A DNA stretch of 64,000 nucleotides, taken from Ardenticatenaceae bacterium (GTDB taxonomy: Bacteria > Chloroflexota > Anaerolineae > Promineifilales > Promineifilaceae). Shown piece after piece: positions 16,731 through 25,348 of the stretch. Each line of letters starts with the position of its first letter. The first letter of the stretch is position 1. The DNA lies in assembly GCA_020634375.1 (NCBI GenBank), contig JACKBX010000007.1, forward strand, positions 186,001 to 250,000, given 5' to 3'. The position numbers and the translations under genes are program-made. The notes beneath the pieces are model-generated. The model searched no databases and had not been told where the DNA came from. It saw only the letters and a list, made by a program, of their open reading frames with translations.

Positions 16731-17429
16731 ATGTTCACGAACATTCCTTTTGCTCAAGCCGCCATGTTGGACTGGAAACGCAGTCCGGTTAAACGATTGT
16801 TGCAGGCAACGGCCGTCCTCATCTCCATCGCCCTCTTGTGGTGGCTGCGCGAACCGCTCATCGCCATTTTGCAAGTGGTCAGAGACCGGGAAGCGGTCGC
16901 CGCCTATTTGCAGCAGTTTGGCCTGCTGGCTCCGCTGCTGTTGAGCATCGTGTTGGTGCTGCAAGTAATTGTCGCCGCCATCCCCGGCCACGCCCTGATG
17001 ATTGGCGGCGGTTATGTCTACAATTTTGCCTTCGCTTTCAGTATCAGCCTAGCGGCGACGGTGTTGGGCAGCCAGTTGGCTTTTTTGCTGGCACGGTGGG
17101 CGGGACGGCCGTTAGTCGAACGCCTGGCCCCGGTCAATCTGCTCAACAAATGGTACGACATGTCCGCGCAAAAAGGGATGCTCTTCTTCATGTTCGCCTT
17201 CATGCTGCCCATCTTCCCCTCCGACGTGATGAACTACGTCGCCGGGCTGAGTTCGCTCTCGCCTCGCCGCTTCTTCATCGCCAATCTGCTTGGCCGCTTC
17301 CCCGGCGTCATGCTGATGACGGCCATCGGCGCCTACGGCTTCCAACTCTCCCTCGGCGTCTGGATTGGCATCGCCATTGCCACCATCATCATGTTCATCG
17401 CCTGGCGCAAAATTTTCGGCAGTCACTAA
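16731..17429 (+). CDS. TVP38/TMEM64 (VTT domain) family membrane protein
   Basis: Protein of 232 residues with five or six hydrophobic helices and the VTT/SNARE-associated domain: PGHALMIGGGYVYNFAFAF, a Gly-rich re-entrant-loop segment, then GSQLAFLLARWAGR and the second loop FPSDVMNYVAGLSSLSPRRF. This family (DedA relatives) acts in membrane lipid homeostasis. Start ATG 16731 follows GGAGAGTAAGCTC. It lies 61 bases before the PLD-like gene and may share its transcript, which would join two membrane-lipid functions. Confidence 0.85.
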   Translation: MFTNIPFAQAAMLDWKRSPVKRLLQATAVLISIALLWWLREPLIAILQVVRDREAVAAYLQQFGLLAPLLLSIVLVLQVIVAAIPGHALMIGGGYVYNFAFAFSISLAATVLGSQLAFLLARWAGRPLVERLAPVNLLNKWYDMSAQKGMLFFMFAFMLPIFPSDVMNYVAGLSSLSPRRFFIANLLGRFPGVMLMTAIGAYGFQLSLGVWIGIAIATIIMFIAWRKIFGSH

Positions 17430-17490
17430 GCGCAATAGATTGCAACGATTGATTCAGCATTCCACATTCCGCATTTCCAAAGGGGTAGTC

Positions 17491-18564
17491 ATGAACAAGC
17501 ACTTATTCACGAATGTCCACGAATTTTATACCAGCCTGTACGCCGCCATCGCCCAGGCGAGCAGCAGCATTCACATGGCCTACTACGCCTTCGACGATGG
17601 GCATTGGGCACAGCAATTCGGCCATCTGCTGGCACAAAAAGCGGCCAACGGCGTCACCGTTCACCTGCTAATTGATGAGGCCGGTCTCTACCTGGACAAC
17701 GCCCGCAATGGCTGGCGCAATCGGCAGTTGCTGGCGCAGTTGGCCGGGTCTGGGGTACAGGTAACGCTGTTCCGCCCGAACGGCCGTCGCCTGAGCCAAC
17801 TGAACCGCCTGCACTGCAAATTCTGCACCATTGATAACCGCATCGCCTTCATGGGCGGCTCCAACATTGGCGACCATTACACCGGCTGGCGCGACAGCAA
17901 TGTGCGCATGGAAGGGGATTTGGGCGATGGGCTGGTGCAGTTGCACCGCTATTTGCGACAGTTTGGCGGTGGCGCACCAGCGGCCACGCAGCCAACAGAA
18001 CTGGAATTGGGCGGCATCCCCCTGCTGCTAACCCTGCCCGGACACCGCCGGGACATCCGCCGGGCGCTGCTGGATTTGATTTTGTCGGCGAAAACGGCCG
18101 TTTACCTACGAAGCTGGTACTTTTTGCCCGACAGCGAAATCATGAACGCCCTCCTCAGCCAGGCCGAAAACGGCGTGCGGATTCACATCCTCTTCTCCCA
18201 CCACACCCGCGTGCCGCTGATTGATGTCGCCAATCGCCGCCTCTGTCGGGAGCTAACCCACTCCGGCGCATTCATTTACCGCTACACAGAAGGCTACATG
18301 CACGCCAAAGAAGCGTGGAACGACCAAAACGACATTCTCTTCGGCTCGGCCAACATTGACCGTTGGGCGCTGCGCACCAATTTTGAGTGCTGCCTGCGCT
18401 TGAATGACCCGCAGCTCGCCAACCGCCTCACCCGCGCCCTGAATGCCGACGTAGAATATTGCCTGGGATGGGAAGGCTCACAATCTACCCTACCACCAGC
18501 CGTTCCGTCACCGCAACCTGCTGCGTCATATCCACTCGCAGCAGCCCCTCTGCCGTGCGGCTGA
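17491..18564 (+). CDS. Phospholipase D-like / cardiolipin synthase-like protein
   Basis: Protein of 357 residues with two HKD phosphodiesterase motifs. The first is LHCKFCTIDNRIAFMGGSNI, the second MHAKEAWNDQNDILFGSANI. There are no transmembrane segments, unlike full cardiolipin synthases, so it resembles the soluble ClsB/ClsC-type branch. It probably transfers or hydrolyses phosphatidyl groups. Start ATG 17491 follows AAAGGGGTAGTC. The 3' end overlaps the convergent Rieske gene by 80 bases, so the Pro-rich tail after about residue 330 may be a recent extension by stop-codon loss. Confidence 0.85.
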   Translation: MNKHLFTNVHEFYTSLYAAIAQASSSIHMAYYAFDDGHWAQQFGHLLAQKAANGVTVHLLIDEAGLYLDNARNGWRNRQLLAQLAGSGVQVTLFRPNGRRLSQLNRLHCKFCTIDNRIAFMGGSNIGDHYTGWRDSNVRMEGDLGDGLVQLHRYLRQFGGGAPAATQPTELELGGIPLLLTLPGHRRDIRRALLDLILSAKTAVYLRSWYFLPDSEIMNALLSQAENGVRIHILFSHHTRVPLIDVANRRLCRELTHSGAFIYRYTEGYMHAKEAWNDQNDILFGSANIDRWALRTNFECCLRLNDPQLANRLTRALNADVEYCLGWEGSQSTLPPAVPSPQPAASYPLAAAPLPCG

Positions 18565-18931
18565 CGGCGAGGTGGGCCAACGGCCGTACCGCCGGCCCAT
18601 GCGTCACCCCCCCATCCAACCGAAAACGGCTGCCGTGACACGGACAGGCAAACCCCGCCTCGTCCTCATTCACCAAACAGCCAAGATGGGTGCAAACGGC
18701 CGTCACCGCATACACCCCGCCCGCATCCCGCACAATCCAGCAGTGGCCGCCGGGAACGGCCGTAGCGCTGCCCAACGCATACGCCTCCGGCACATCCAAC
18801 GTCAACTGCCGCACCTCGGTGGTTGGCTCCTGATAGCCCAAAAACTTGCGCACCGCATTCAACACCAACAAGCCCGACAAAGCCAAACTGCCGCGCAGCG
18901 CCTGCCGCCGCGAAAAAGTGATTCGTTTCAC
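18485..18931 (-). CDS. Rieske [2Fe-2S] protein
   Basis: Protein of 148 residues. It starts with a twin-arginine-type membrane anchor (SRRQALRGSLALSGLLVLNA) and carries the cluster motifs CTHLGC and CPCHGS, followed by GPAVRPLAHLAV. It should be the iron-sulfur subunit of a cytochrome bc-type quinol-oxidising complex. The GTG start at 18931 overlaps the stop of the cytochrome b gene as GTGA, so the two are translationally coupled. The 3' end runs into the convergent PLD-like gene. Confidence 0.9.
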   Translation of the reverse strand: MKRITFSRRQALRGSLALSGLLVLNAVRKFLGYQEPTTEVRQLTLDVPEAYALGSATAVPGGHCWIVRDAGGVYAVTAVCTHLGCLVNEDEAGFACPCHGSRFRLDGGVTHGPAVRPLAHLAVSRTAEGLLRVDMTQQVAVTERLVVG

Positions 18932-19941
18932 GTCGCCCCCAACAGGATAAAGCCCAACACAAAAGCCATCACCAAAACAACCAGCCATTGCGCTACGCGC
19001 CCCTCGCGGCTGAACCAAATGCCCACCCCCTCAGCGCGGCGGTCAACGGCATAGGGCAGCAGCGCCAGCACAGCCAGCAGCGCCAGCGGCACAATCACGC
19101 CCATCCACAGCGGCGGCCCCAGGCGCAGCAACTGCTGCACCCACAAGAAAAACCAGGGTGCGCTCGCTTCGGGGGGCAGATGGCCGAAATCGGCCGCTTC
19201 CCCCAGCGCCGGCGGGAACAGCAGCGCCACCACCAACAGCACAATCGTCACCGCCAACGCGCCAATCGCTTCTCGCCGCACCAGTTCATCGCGGTGAATG
19301 GACGCCTCTCGCGGTTTTGCCCGTGAAATGCCGCCATCGCGCCGCACGCGGAAGATGTGCCAGCCAATGAGGAACAAAATCGCCAATATCAGGCCAAAGA
19401 GATGCCAGCCATACAGCCGCACCACCGTCGCCGCGCCAATTTCGCTGCTGCCCACCGCCATGCCGTACAAATCTGGCCCGATGAGGGGAATGCTGCGCAG
19501 TAAATTTGTGCCGACCATCAGCGCCCAGGCGATGTCGGCGTCCCAGCGCAGGGCGTAGCCGGTGAAGTTTGCCAGCAGCAGCAGCACCAGCAGCCCCAAT
19601 CCCAGCAGCCAGTTGAATTGGCGCGGCCGTTTGTATGCCCCGGTAAAGACCACGCGCAGCAAATGCAGCACGCTGATAACGACCATCGCCTGTGCCGCCC
19701 AATAATGCAGGCTGCGCACCAGCCAGCCATAGGGCACAAAGGTGATCATGCTTTGCAAGGATGGGTTGGCCTCAGCAGCGCTGGGGATGTAGTAGAAGAC
19801 TTCGAGGGTTCCGGTGAGGGCGAGGAGGATGAAGAGGTAGACGGCCGTTCCCCCCAGCCCAAATGTATAGCGCCAACGCCCCTCCCGTACGGGAATGTGC
19901 GGCGGGTGCAGGTGGTGAAAAAAGCTCGCTCGTTTAGCCAT
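18928..19941 (-). CDS. Cytochrome b subunit of a bc-type complex
   Basis: Protein of 337 residues with eight or so membrane helices. Heme-binding His pairs lie in SLHYWAAQAMVVISVLHLLR and LYGWHLFGLILAILFLIGWH. GGTAVYLFILLALTG and the C-terminal PWFFLWVQQLLRLGPP correspond to the b6 and subunit IV parts, so this is a fused-type cytochrome b. ATG 19941 overlaps the end of the upstream cytochrome c gene by 8 bases. With its two partners it would oxidise quinol and pass electrons to the Rieske centre and heme c. Confidence 0.88.
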   Translation of the reverse strand: MAKRASFFHHLHPPHIPVREGRWRYTFGLGGTAVYLFILLALTGTLEVFYYIPSAAEANPSLQSMITFVPYGWLVRSLHYWAAQAMVVISVLHLLRVVFTGAYKRPRQFNWLLGLGLLVLLLLANFTGYALRWDADIAWALMVGTNLLRSIPLIGPDLYGMAVGSSEIGAATVVRLYGWHLFGLILAILFLIGWHIFRVRRDGGISRAKPREASIHRDELVRREAIGALAVTIVLLVVALLFPPALGEAADFGHLPPEASAPWFFLWVQQLLRLGPPLWMGVIVPLALLAVLALLPYAVDRRAEGVGIWFSREGRVAQWLVVLVMAFVLGFILLGAT

Positions 19942-20653
19942 GATGCGGTTTGATGAGGACGGCCGTTGCCACCAACAGCAGCCCCAACACCCCAAACACC
20001 GTCGGGTACACATTCTGCGGCGGCTGATACGGCGTATGCAATTGGTACACCTGCGCATTACTGGCATCCAGCGTCACATCCAGCCCCAATTCGCCGCGAG
20101 ATTCCATCAAAAAGGCGGCAATAGCCCAGGACTCCTCCTCCGTCACAAAGCCGGGATTCCACCAGGGCATCGTCTCATAAATCACCTGCTGCAGCTCGGC
20201 GGCATTTTTGATGCCGGCCATATCGCTAGATTTGGACAACGCGGGCACAACTTGCGGCAGTTCAAAGCCATTAGCGGGGTGATTTGAGGCGTGGCAGTGG
20301 GATTGCCAGCAGTTGCCATCATCTCCCCACTGCGCCCGCCATTCCGGCGTCAGCCCCTGCCCCCAATCGCCGTGACAGGCCATGCACACCTGGCGGTACT
20401 TCTCTGCGCCAAATTCTTGCTGCGTCATCGTGGATTCGTCGGCGAAAATCTCGCCGGTATTGGCTGCCAGGAGCACATAACCCTGACTGAGCAGGCGGCC
20501 TTCGTAGCTGTCTGGCGTATAAGGTGTGGCAGTTGGAATGGGAGATGGCGAAGCGGTGCAGCCAATCAGCAGGATGCTAATCAGGGCAAGCCATCCCCAG
20601 TTTGCCAGTACACGCTTCGGCTCAAACAGATGTGTTTGCCAACTTTTGTTCAT
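19934..20653 (-). CDS. Membrane-bound c-type cytochrome lipoprotein
   Basis: Protein of 239 residues. It has a lipoprotein signal ending in LLIGC, a heme c motif CMACHGDWGQG, a second Cys/His cluster CWQSHCHASNH with the unusual spacing CX4CH, MPWWNPGF (possible axial Met), and a C-terminal membrane helix. ATG 20653 follows GGAGACCGCC. It is the first gene of the cytochrome c / b / Rieske operon and presumably the heme c-carrying subunit that replaces cytochrome c1 or f. Confidence 0.85.
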   Translation of the reverse strand: MNKSWQTHLFEPKRVLANWGWLALISILLIGCTASPSPIPTATPYTPDSYEGRLLSQGYVLLAANTGEIFADESTMTQQEFGAEKYRQVCMACHGDWGQGLTPEWRAQWGDDGNCWQSHCHASNHPANGFELPQVVPALSKSSDMAGIKNAAELQQVIYETMPWWNPGFVTEEESWAIAAFLMESRGELGLDVTLDASNAQVYQLHTPYQPPQNVYPTVFGVLGLLLVATAVLIKPHHG

Positions 20654-20814
20654 GGCGGTCTCCAATTCCCGCCCATTTTCCGAAAGGGTATACAGCCGGT
20701 CTAGTGGCAAACGTCATGAAGTTGGACGCCAGAAGTCATAAGTGGATGATAAAATGATGGGGGTATTGAACGGCCGTGCGCTTCCCCGTATACTACCAAT
20801 AGGAGATTTTCAAA

Positions 20815-21135
20815 ATGACCAATCACATGGCAAGTCTACTGTCCAAAGAAAAACTAGCGGCATTCTGCGAAAAATGGCAAATTATCGAATTTGCGCTGTT
20901 TGGGTCGGCCATCCGCAATGATTTTCGACCGGACAGCGATGTGGATGCACTGGTAACATTTGACCCGGCAGCGCGTTGGACACTGTTTGATCATGTTGAC
21001 ATGCAATCGGAACTCAAAGCCATGCTCAACCGGGAGGTAGATTTAGTCAGCAAGCGGGGTATTGAGCGCAGTCAGAACCATATCCGGCGCAAAGAAATTC
21101 TGGAATCGGCACAGGTGATTTATGCCTCATCGTGA
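20815..21135 (+). CDS. mntA: MNT-type nucleotidyltransferase antitoxin
   Basis: Protein of 106 residues of the minimal nucleotidyltransferase family. The catalytic motif is FGSAIRNDFRPDSDVDALV, with both Asp residues of SDxD. In HEPN/MNT modules this enzyme adds AMP groups to the partner HepT ribonuclease and silences it. ATG 20815 follows AGGAGATTTTCAAA. It overlaps the next gene by 14 bases, a sign of coupled translation. Confidence 0.88.
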   Translation: MTNHMASLLSKEKLAAFCEKWQIIEFALFGSAIRNDFRPDSDVDALVTFDPAARWTLFDHVDMQSELKAMLNREVDLVSKRGIERSQNHIRRKEILESAQVIYASS

Positions 21136-21472
21136 TGCGAGCTACCTGCTGGATATACTGAAAGCAGCGCGGCTCATCCAAGATTTCACACATGGCATGG
21201 ATAGACTTGCGTTTGATGACGACCTAAAAACACAGTCGGCCGTCATCCGCCAACTCGAAATTATTGGGGAAGCGACAAAACGATTATCCGAGGAACTGCG
21301 CATGGCAAACCCTGATATACCCTGGCGGCAAATGGCCGGAATGCGCGACATTCTTATCCACGCTTATGATCATGTAGACATTGATGAGGTTTGGAATGTG
21401 ATTGAGCAATCACTTCCCAACGCAACTATTAAGATTCAGGCTCTTGTCCCACCGGAATTACTTGACCAGTAA
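21122..21472 (+). CDS. hepT: HEPN-domain toxin (DUF86/HepT)
   Basis: Protein of 116 residues of the DUF86/HepT family. The RNase motif R-x4-H is present as RDILIHAY, and IRQLEIIGEATKRLSEELR is the conserved helix. The Tyr after the His (HAY) is the residue modified by AMP in studied systems. It forms a toxin-antitoxin pair with the upstream nucleotidyltransferase. Confidence 0.88.
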   Translation: MPHRDASYLLDILKAARLIQDFTHGMDRLAFDDDLKTQSAVIRQLEIIGEATKRLSEELRMANPDIPWRQMAGMRDILIHAYDHVDIDEVWNVIEQSLPNATIKIQALVPPELLDQ

Positions 21473-21485
21473 CGGCCGTACTCCC

Positions 21486-21857
21486 CTACTCCCCACCCTC
21501 ATGCAATGTCTCCCGAATACGGCGCTCCAGCCGATTGAGATCCCATTTACCCTGCTCGCGGATAATGGTGCGCAGCATGGGATTGATTTCCTGAACCGTC
21601 TCCAAAATATCCACCAATAATTGATACTGCTCTTGAGCGCGGGCTACTTCGCCGGATGACGACACCATATCCCGCAAAATCGTGCCTTCCGTGCGCGAAG
21701 CGGTGAATGGCTCTGCCTGTCCCTCAATGAAGACGCGCGTGCGCTTGCCAGGGCCACGCCCTTCCCCCTCCTCAATCGGTTCAAAGCCCACAATACTGTC
21801 CGAACGGAAATATTTGCCATAACCCAATGCCACCATCAAGCCTTTTTCAATGCGCAT
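21486..21857 (-). CDS. Hypothetical protein with RemA/DUF370-like N-terminus
   Basis: Protein of 123 residues. The first 65 residues, MRIEKGLMVALGYGKYFRSD then a charged loop and GKRTRVFIEGQAEPF, loosely recall DUF370/RemA regulators, which have a GYGN-x-V start and a GRRTR stretch. The second half (GEVARAQEQYQLLVDILETV and a basic amphipathic tail) looks helical. RemA proteins are DNA-binding regulators of matrix genes, but the match is weak and I would not assign a function. It is convergent with hepT, 13 bases away. Confidence 0.55.
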   Translation of the reverse strand: MRIEKGLMVALGYGKYFRSDSIVGFEPIEEGEGRGPGKRTRVFIEGQAEPFTASRTEGTILRDMVSSSGEVARAQEQYQLLVDILETVQEINPMLRTIIREQGKWDLNRLERRIRETLHEGGE

Positions 21858-21872
21858 GATTTTCTCCGGTTC

Positions 21873-21905
21873 AGATTTGTCAAATCTTTGAGATTTGACA
21901 AATCT
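21873..21905. repeat. Perfect inverted repeat AGATTTGTCAAATCT x2
   Basis: AGATTTGTCAAATCT (21873-21887), TTG, AGATTTGACAAATCT (21891-21905). The two arms are mutual reverse complements and each is itself nearly palindromic. It lies directly upstream of the gene ending at 21486. It shares the core GATTTGACAAAT with the element at 16506-16538. Confidence 0.85.
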
Positions 21906-21964
21906 CCTGTGTCACACGATAAGCCGATATATGAACATAAAGATTGTAACATAAACAGCCAGGG

Positions 21965-23095
21965 TCAGGGTTTGGCGTCGTATTGGTAGTAGTGGACGGG
22001 GATACGGCCGTTATAAAATCGCCGCGCTCGGTCAGGGCGAGAACGCTTGAAATAATCGGGGAACTTCTCATCGGCGGTCAAAATATTGACTGACCAGCCC
22101 CACTTTTTGCGGAATGTCTTGTTGAGCGAGATATACACCTGGTTGATGGCCTGGAATTCATCCATGCGCACGCCATAAGGCGGGTTGGAGATGAGGACGC
22201 CGTTCTGCCGGTCAATCCACAGGTCGCGCACATCCTTTTGCGCGAAGGTGATGTCATCGGCCACACCTGCTTTTTGCGCGTTGGCTTGGGAGAGGAGCAC
22301 GGCCGTTTCCATCACATCATACCCGGCAATCAACCCCTCCGTTGGCGGGAGCTGCGCCGCTCGTGCCGTTTCCCGCGCTTCGCGCCACACCGTTTTGGGG
22401 ATGATGGGCCAGTCCTCGGCGGCAAAGTCGCGCTGCAAACCGGGGGCAATATTCCGCGCCAGCAGCGCCGCCTCAATCAAAATCGTGCCGGAGCCGCACA
22501 TCGGGTCAATCAGCAATTCGCCGGGCTGCCACTGACTGAGCAGCACCAATCCTGCGGCAAAGGTCTCTTTCAGCGGCGCTTCCACCGCTGCGGCGCGGTA
22601 GCCGCGCTTGTGCAGCCCCGCGCCAGAGGTGTCCAGCGTCAGCGTCACCACATCGTAGCGCACAGACACCTGAATGACGTATTCTGCGCCCGTTTCCGGG
22701 AACCAGTCTGTATGATAATGCGCTTTCAGCCGCTCGACGACCGCCTTTTTCACGATGGATTGGCAAGAGCGGGCGCTGCGTAGGAGGGATTGGACTGATT
22801 TGGCGATGATGGGGAAACGGCCGTCCACCCCAATCCACTCCTCCCAGGGCAGCGCCTTCGTCTGCTCAAACAACTCGTCAAACGTGCGTGCCTCAAACTC
22901 CGCCACCTTCAACAGCACACGGTCCGCGCTGCGCAGCCACAAATTCAGCCGGGGAATATCCGCCAGCGCCGCATCCAATTCCACGCCGCCATCAAACACG
23001 CGCAGACGCCCGTAACCCAGTCCCGCCAACTCCTCCCGGACGACATTCTCCAAACCAAACTTGGCCGTAGCAATAAGGGTGATTGTGTCAGTCAT
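21965..23095 (-). CDS. THUMP-domain RNA methyltransferase, RlmL/TrmN-like
   Basis: Protein of 376 residues. An N-terminal THUMP domain (LIATAKFGLENVVREELAGL to about residue 160) is followed by a Rossmann methyltransferase with motif I LLIDPMCGSGTILIEAA and catalytic NPPYGVRMDE. This layout is that of the RlmL N-terminal half and of TrmN/Trm14, which make m2G in 23S rRNA or tRNA. The gene starts 2 bases after the stop of the DEAD-box helicase gene, so an RNA-remodelling and modification operon is likely. Confidence 0.85.
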   Translation of the reverse strand: MTDTITLIATAKFGLENVVREELAGLGYGRLRVFDGGVELDAALADIPRLNLWLRSADRVLLKVAEFEARTFDELFEQTKALPWEEWIGVDGRFPIIAKSVQSLLRSARSCQSIVKKAVVERLKAHYHTDWFPETGAEYVIQVSVRYDVVTLTLDTSGAGLHKRGYRAAAVEAPLKETFAAGLVLLSQWQPGELLIDPMCGSGTILIEAALLARNIAPGLQRDFAAEDWPIIPKTVWREARETARAAQLPPTEGLIAGYDVMETAVLLSQANAQKAGVADDITFAQKDVRDLWIDRQNGVLISNPPYGVRMDEFQAINQVYISLNKTFRKKWGWSVNILTADEKFPDYFKRSRPDRARRFYNGRIPVHYYQYDAKP

Positions 23096-23097
23096 AT

Positions 23098-24567
23098 CTA
23101 GCGACGGCGCTTGCGACGTCCGGATCGCTTACGGCCGTCTCCCTTCCGTTCATGCGAGGCAGATGGTTTTGGTAAGGGCGGCGGCGTGTGTACAGCCTGT
23201 TGGTACTCGTCATCCAGCAGCATTGCCAGCAGTGCCAGCCCATCCTCGCCTTCGCTGAGGCTGCGTGCCAGAGGGACAAAGCGCTGCATCCGCTCCGCTT
23301 GCAGTTTGTCGCGGGTGCGCAGCTTAGTTTCCAGCAGCACGGTGGCCCGCTCGGCCACGACTGCGGCTACATCTTCATCGCTGGGCAACGGCCGTTCCAA
23401 CAAATCAATCTCATACTTTTGCGCAATACGGCGCAATTTTGTGCGCTCCACCACATCCACCAGCGAGATGGCCTCGCCGCTGGCCCCGGCACGCCCGGTG
23501 CGCCCCGCACGGTGAATATACAATTCTGAATCCTCTGGCGGCTCATACTGAATGACGTGTGACAATTCCGGGATGTCAATGCCCCGCGCCGCCACATCTG
23601 TGGCAATGAGAAAACGCAGCGAGCCAGCACGCACGCGGTTCAGCACCTTTTCGCGGTCATTCTGTGAAAGGTCTGCGCTTAACTCGTCGGCATCGTAACC
23701 AAAACGCTGTAACACAACGGCCACATAATGTACTTTTGCCTTTGTATTGCAAAAGATGATAGCTGAGTCTGGGTTTTCCACTTCAATGAGGCGTACCAGG
23801 CTGCGGTCTTTGTCCATGCCGGGCACGGTGTAAAAGACGTGTTCCGTCTCCACGACATGTACATTGTCGCTGCTGAGGCCCAGAAAATCGGGCTTGTGCA
23901 AGAACTGCTCTGCCAAACCGCGCACGCGGGGTGGGAAGGTGGCGGAAAACATATAACCATCCACGCCCTTTTCTGGCAGATAGCGCTGCACTTCGCGCAT
24001 ATCGGGGTAAAAACCCATGGAGAGCAGGCGGTCGGCTTCATCAAAAACGAGGATTTTTAGCTTGTCCAAATTCAGGGAACGGCGCAGCAAGTGGTCGAGA
24101 ACACGGCCTGGTGTGCCGACAACCAGATGCGCCCCTTTGCGAAAGGCATCTAATTGTGCACCGTAACCCACGCCGCCGTAAACGGCCGTTACACGCACAC
24201 CATCCTCTCCAGCTAAGGTGCGGGCATCGGTGGCAACTTGCACGGCTAATTCCCGCGTGGGAACCAGCACCAATGCCTGGCACGCGTTTTGCAAGGGATT
24301 GATACGCTCCAAAATGGGCATGACAAAGGCGCCGGTTTTGCCGCTGCCCGTGCGCGACTGCACCATCAAATCGCGCCCGGCCATCACGTAAGGCATGGCT
24401 TTGGCCTGCACCGGCATCAACGAAGTCCAGCCAGCGCGAGCCATCGCCTGCTGCCAGGATTCGGGTAAATCATCATAGGTTACTTCGGGCAACGCCTGGG
24501 ATTCGGGTGAGGCGTTTGCTTCTTGTCGTTCGGCCACATCCGTATGGCCTGTTTCAGTTTGGTTCAT
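23098..24567 (-). CDS. DEAD-box RNA helicase
   Basis: Protein of 489 residues. Q-motif region at 35-55, then SRTGSGKTGAF (Walker A), PTRELAVQ, TPGRVLDH, FDEADRLL (DEAD box as DEAD), SATFPP (SAT), FCNTKAK, and the C-terminal ATDVAARGIDIP and HRAGRTGRAG. The tail after residue 380 is rich in Arg/Lys and ends GRRKRRR, a probable RNA-binding extension as in CsdA/RhlE proteins. ATG 24567 follows GGAGAATAAA. It is the first gene of a two-gene operon with the THUMP methyltransferase. Confidence 0.92.
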   Translation of the reverse strand: MNQTETGHTDVAERQEANASPESQALPEVTYDDLPESWQQAMARAGWTSLMPVQAKAMPYVMAGRDLMVQSRTGSGKTGAFVMPILERINPLQNACQALVLVPTRELAVQVATDARTLAGEDGVRVTAVYGGVGYGAQLDAFRKGAHLVVGTPGRVLDHLLRRSLNLDKLKILVFDEADRLLSMGFYPDMREVQRYLPEKGVDGYMFSATFPPRVRGLAEQFLHKPDFLGLSSDNVHVVETEHVFYTVPGMDKDRSLVRLIEVENPDSAIIFCNTKAKVHYVAVVLQRFGYDADELSADLSQNDREKVLNRVRAGSLRFLIATDVAARGIDIPELSHVIQYEPPEDSELYIHRAGRTGRAGASGEAISLVDVVERTKLRRIAQKYEIDLLERPLPSDEDVAAVVAERATVLLETKLRTRDKLQAERMQRFVPLARSLSEGEDGLALLAMLLDDEYQQAVHTPPPLPKPSASHERKGDGRKRSGRRKRRR

Positions 24568-24756
24568 TTTATTCTCCAGATTTCCGATACTCTGGCGATG
24601 ATACAGGGTTGCTCTAGCAGGAGCAAACTGCAAGTTTGTGCAATTTGTGGGCAAAATAAAAAATTTGGATATGCTACCGCCTAGTATTTACACGACACTT
24701 GTACGGCCGTTATTGGTCAGGCATAGTGAATTTAGCTTTTTGGAGAAAGTGTCCAT

Positions 24757-25137
24757 TTGTCGAAGAAAATTTATGTAGGGAATCTGTCGTTCAATGCGAC
24801 AGAAGATCAGGTACGCAACCTGTTTGAAGAGTATGGTGCAGTAGAGTCCGTTGCCATGATCACTGACCGTGATACAGGGCGTTTTCGTGGGTTCTGCTTT
24901 GTGGAAATGGCGTCGGGAGCCGATGCAGCCATTGAAGCATTGGACGGTCAAGAAGTAGATGGACGTAATTTACGCGTGAATGAAGCCCGGCCTCGTGAAG
25001 AACGTGGTGGTGGTGGCGGTCCGCGTCGCGGTGGCGGTGGCTATCGCGGTGGTGGCGGTGGTCAACGTGGCGGTCAACGCCGTGATAACTTTGATCGCTC
25101 GAATGATTTTGGTGGCGGTAATGATCGCCGCTGGTAA
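24757..25137 (+). CDS. Glycine-rich RRM RNA-binding protein 1
   Basis: Protein of 126 residues. An RRM (residues 1-80) has RNP2 KIYVGNLSF and RNP1 RFRGFCFVEM; a Gly/Arg-rich tail follows. This is the Rbp type known from cyanobacteria and plant organelles, often cold-induced and acting on mRNA. The start must be TTG 24757, since no ATG or GTG lies between the GGAGAAAGTG site and the RRM. The paralogue 212 bases downstream uses the same leader and also TTG. A hairpin made of two ACGGCCGT octamers follows. Confidence 0.9.
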   Translation: MSKKIYVGNLSFNATEDQVRNLFEEYGAVESVAMITDRDTGRFRGFCFVEMASGADAAIEALDGQEVDGRNLRVNEARPREERGGGGGPRRGGGGYRGGGGGQRGGQRRDNFDRSNDFGGGNDRRW

Positions 25138-25183
25138 TCAGCCGAACGCCTGATTTAGCAACAACTATTAAATAGAAGTATGG

Positions 25184-25226
25184 AAACGGCCGTTTCAAAA
25201 CTGCTTAAGTTTGGGACGGCCGTTTT
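25184..25226 (+). terminator. Terminator-like hairpin built from two ACGGCCGT copies
   Basis: AAACGGCCGT at 25184-25193 pairs with ACGGCCGTTT at 25216-25225. The inner bases CAAAAC and GTTTG also pair, and TTTTGCTTT follows. The stem arms are the iterated octamer. Confidence 0.65.
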
Positions 25227-25348
25227 GCTTTGAGTGGACAATTTGACAAGTTAGAGGTAAGCTATTCCTGTCTGTTAGGTATGCCATGTTTGATGATATG
25301 CAATATATCACTCAAGCATGGGTCTAGTATTTTGGAGAAAGTGCTCCC

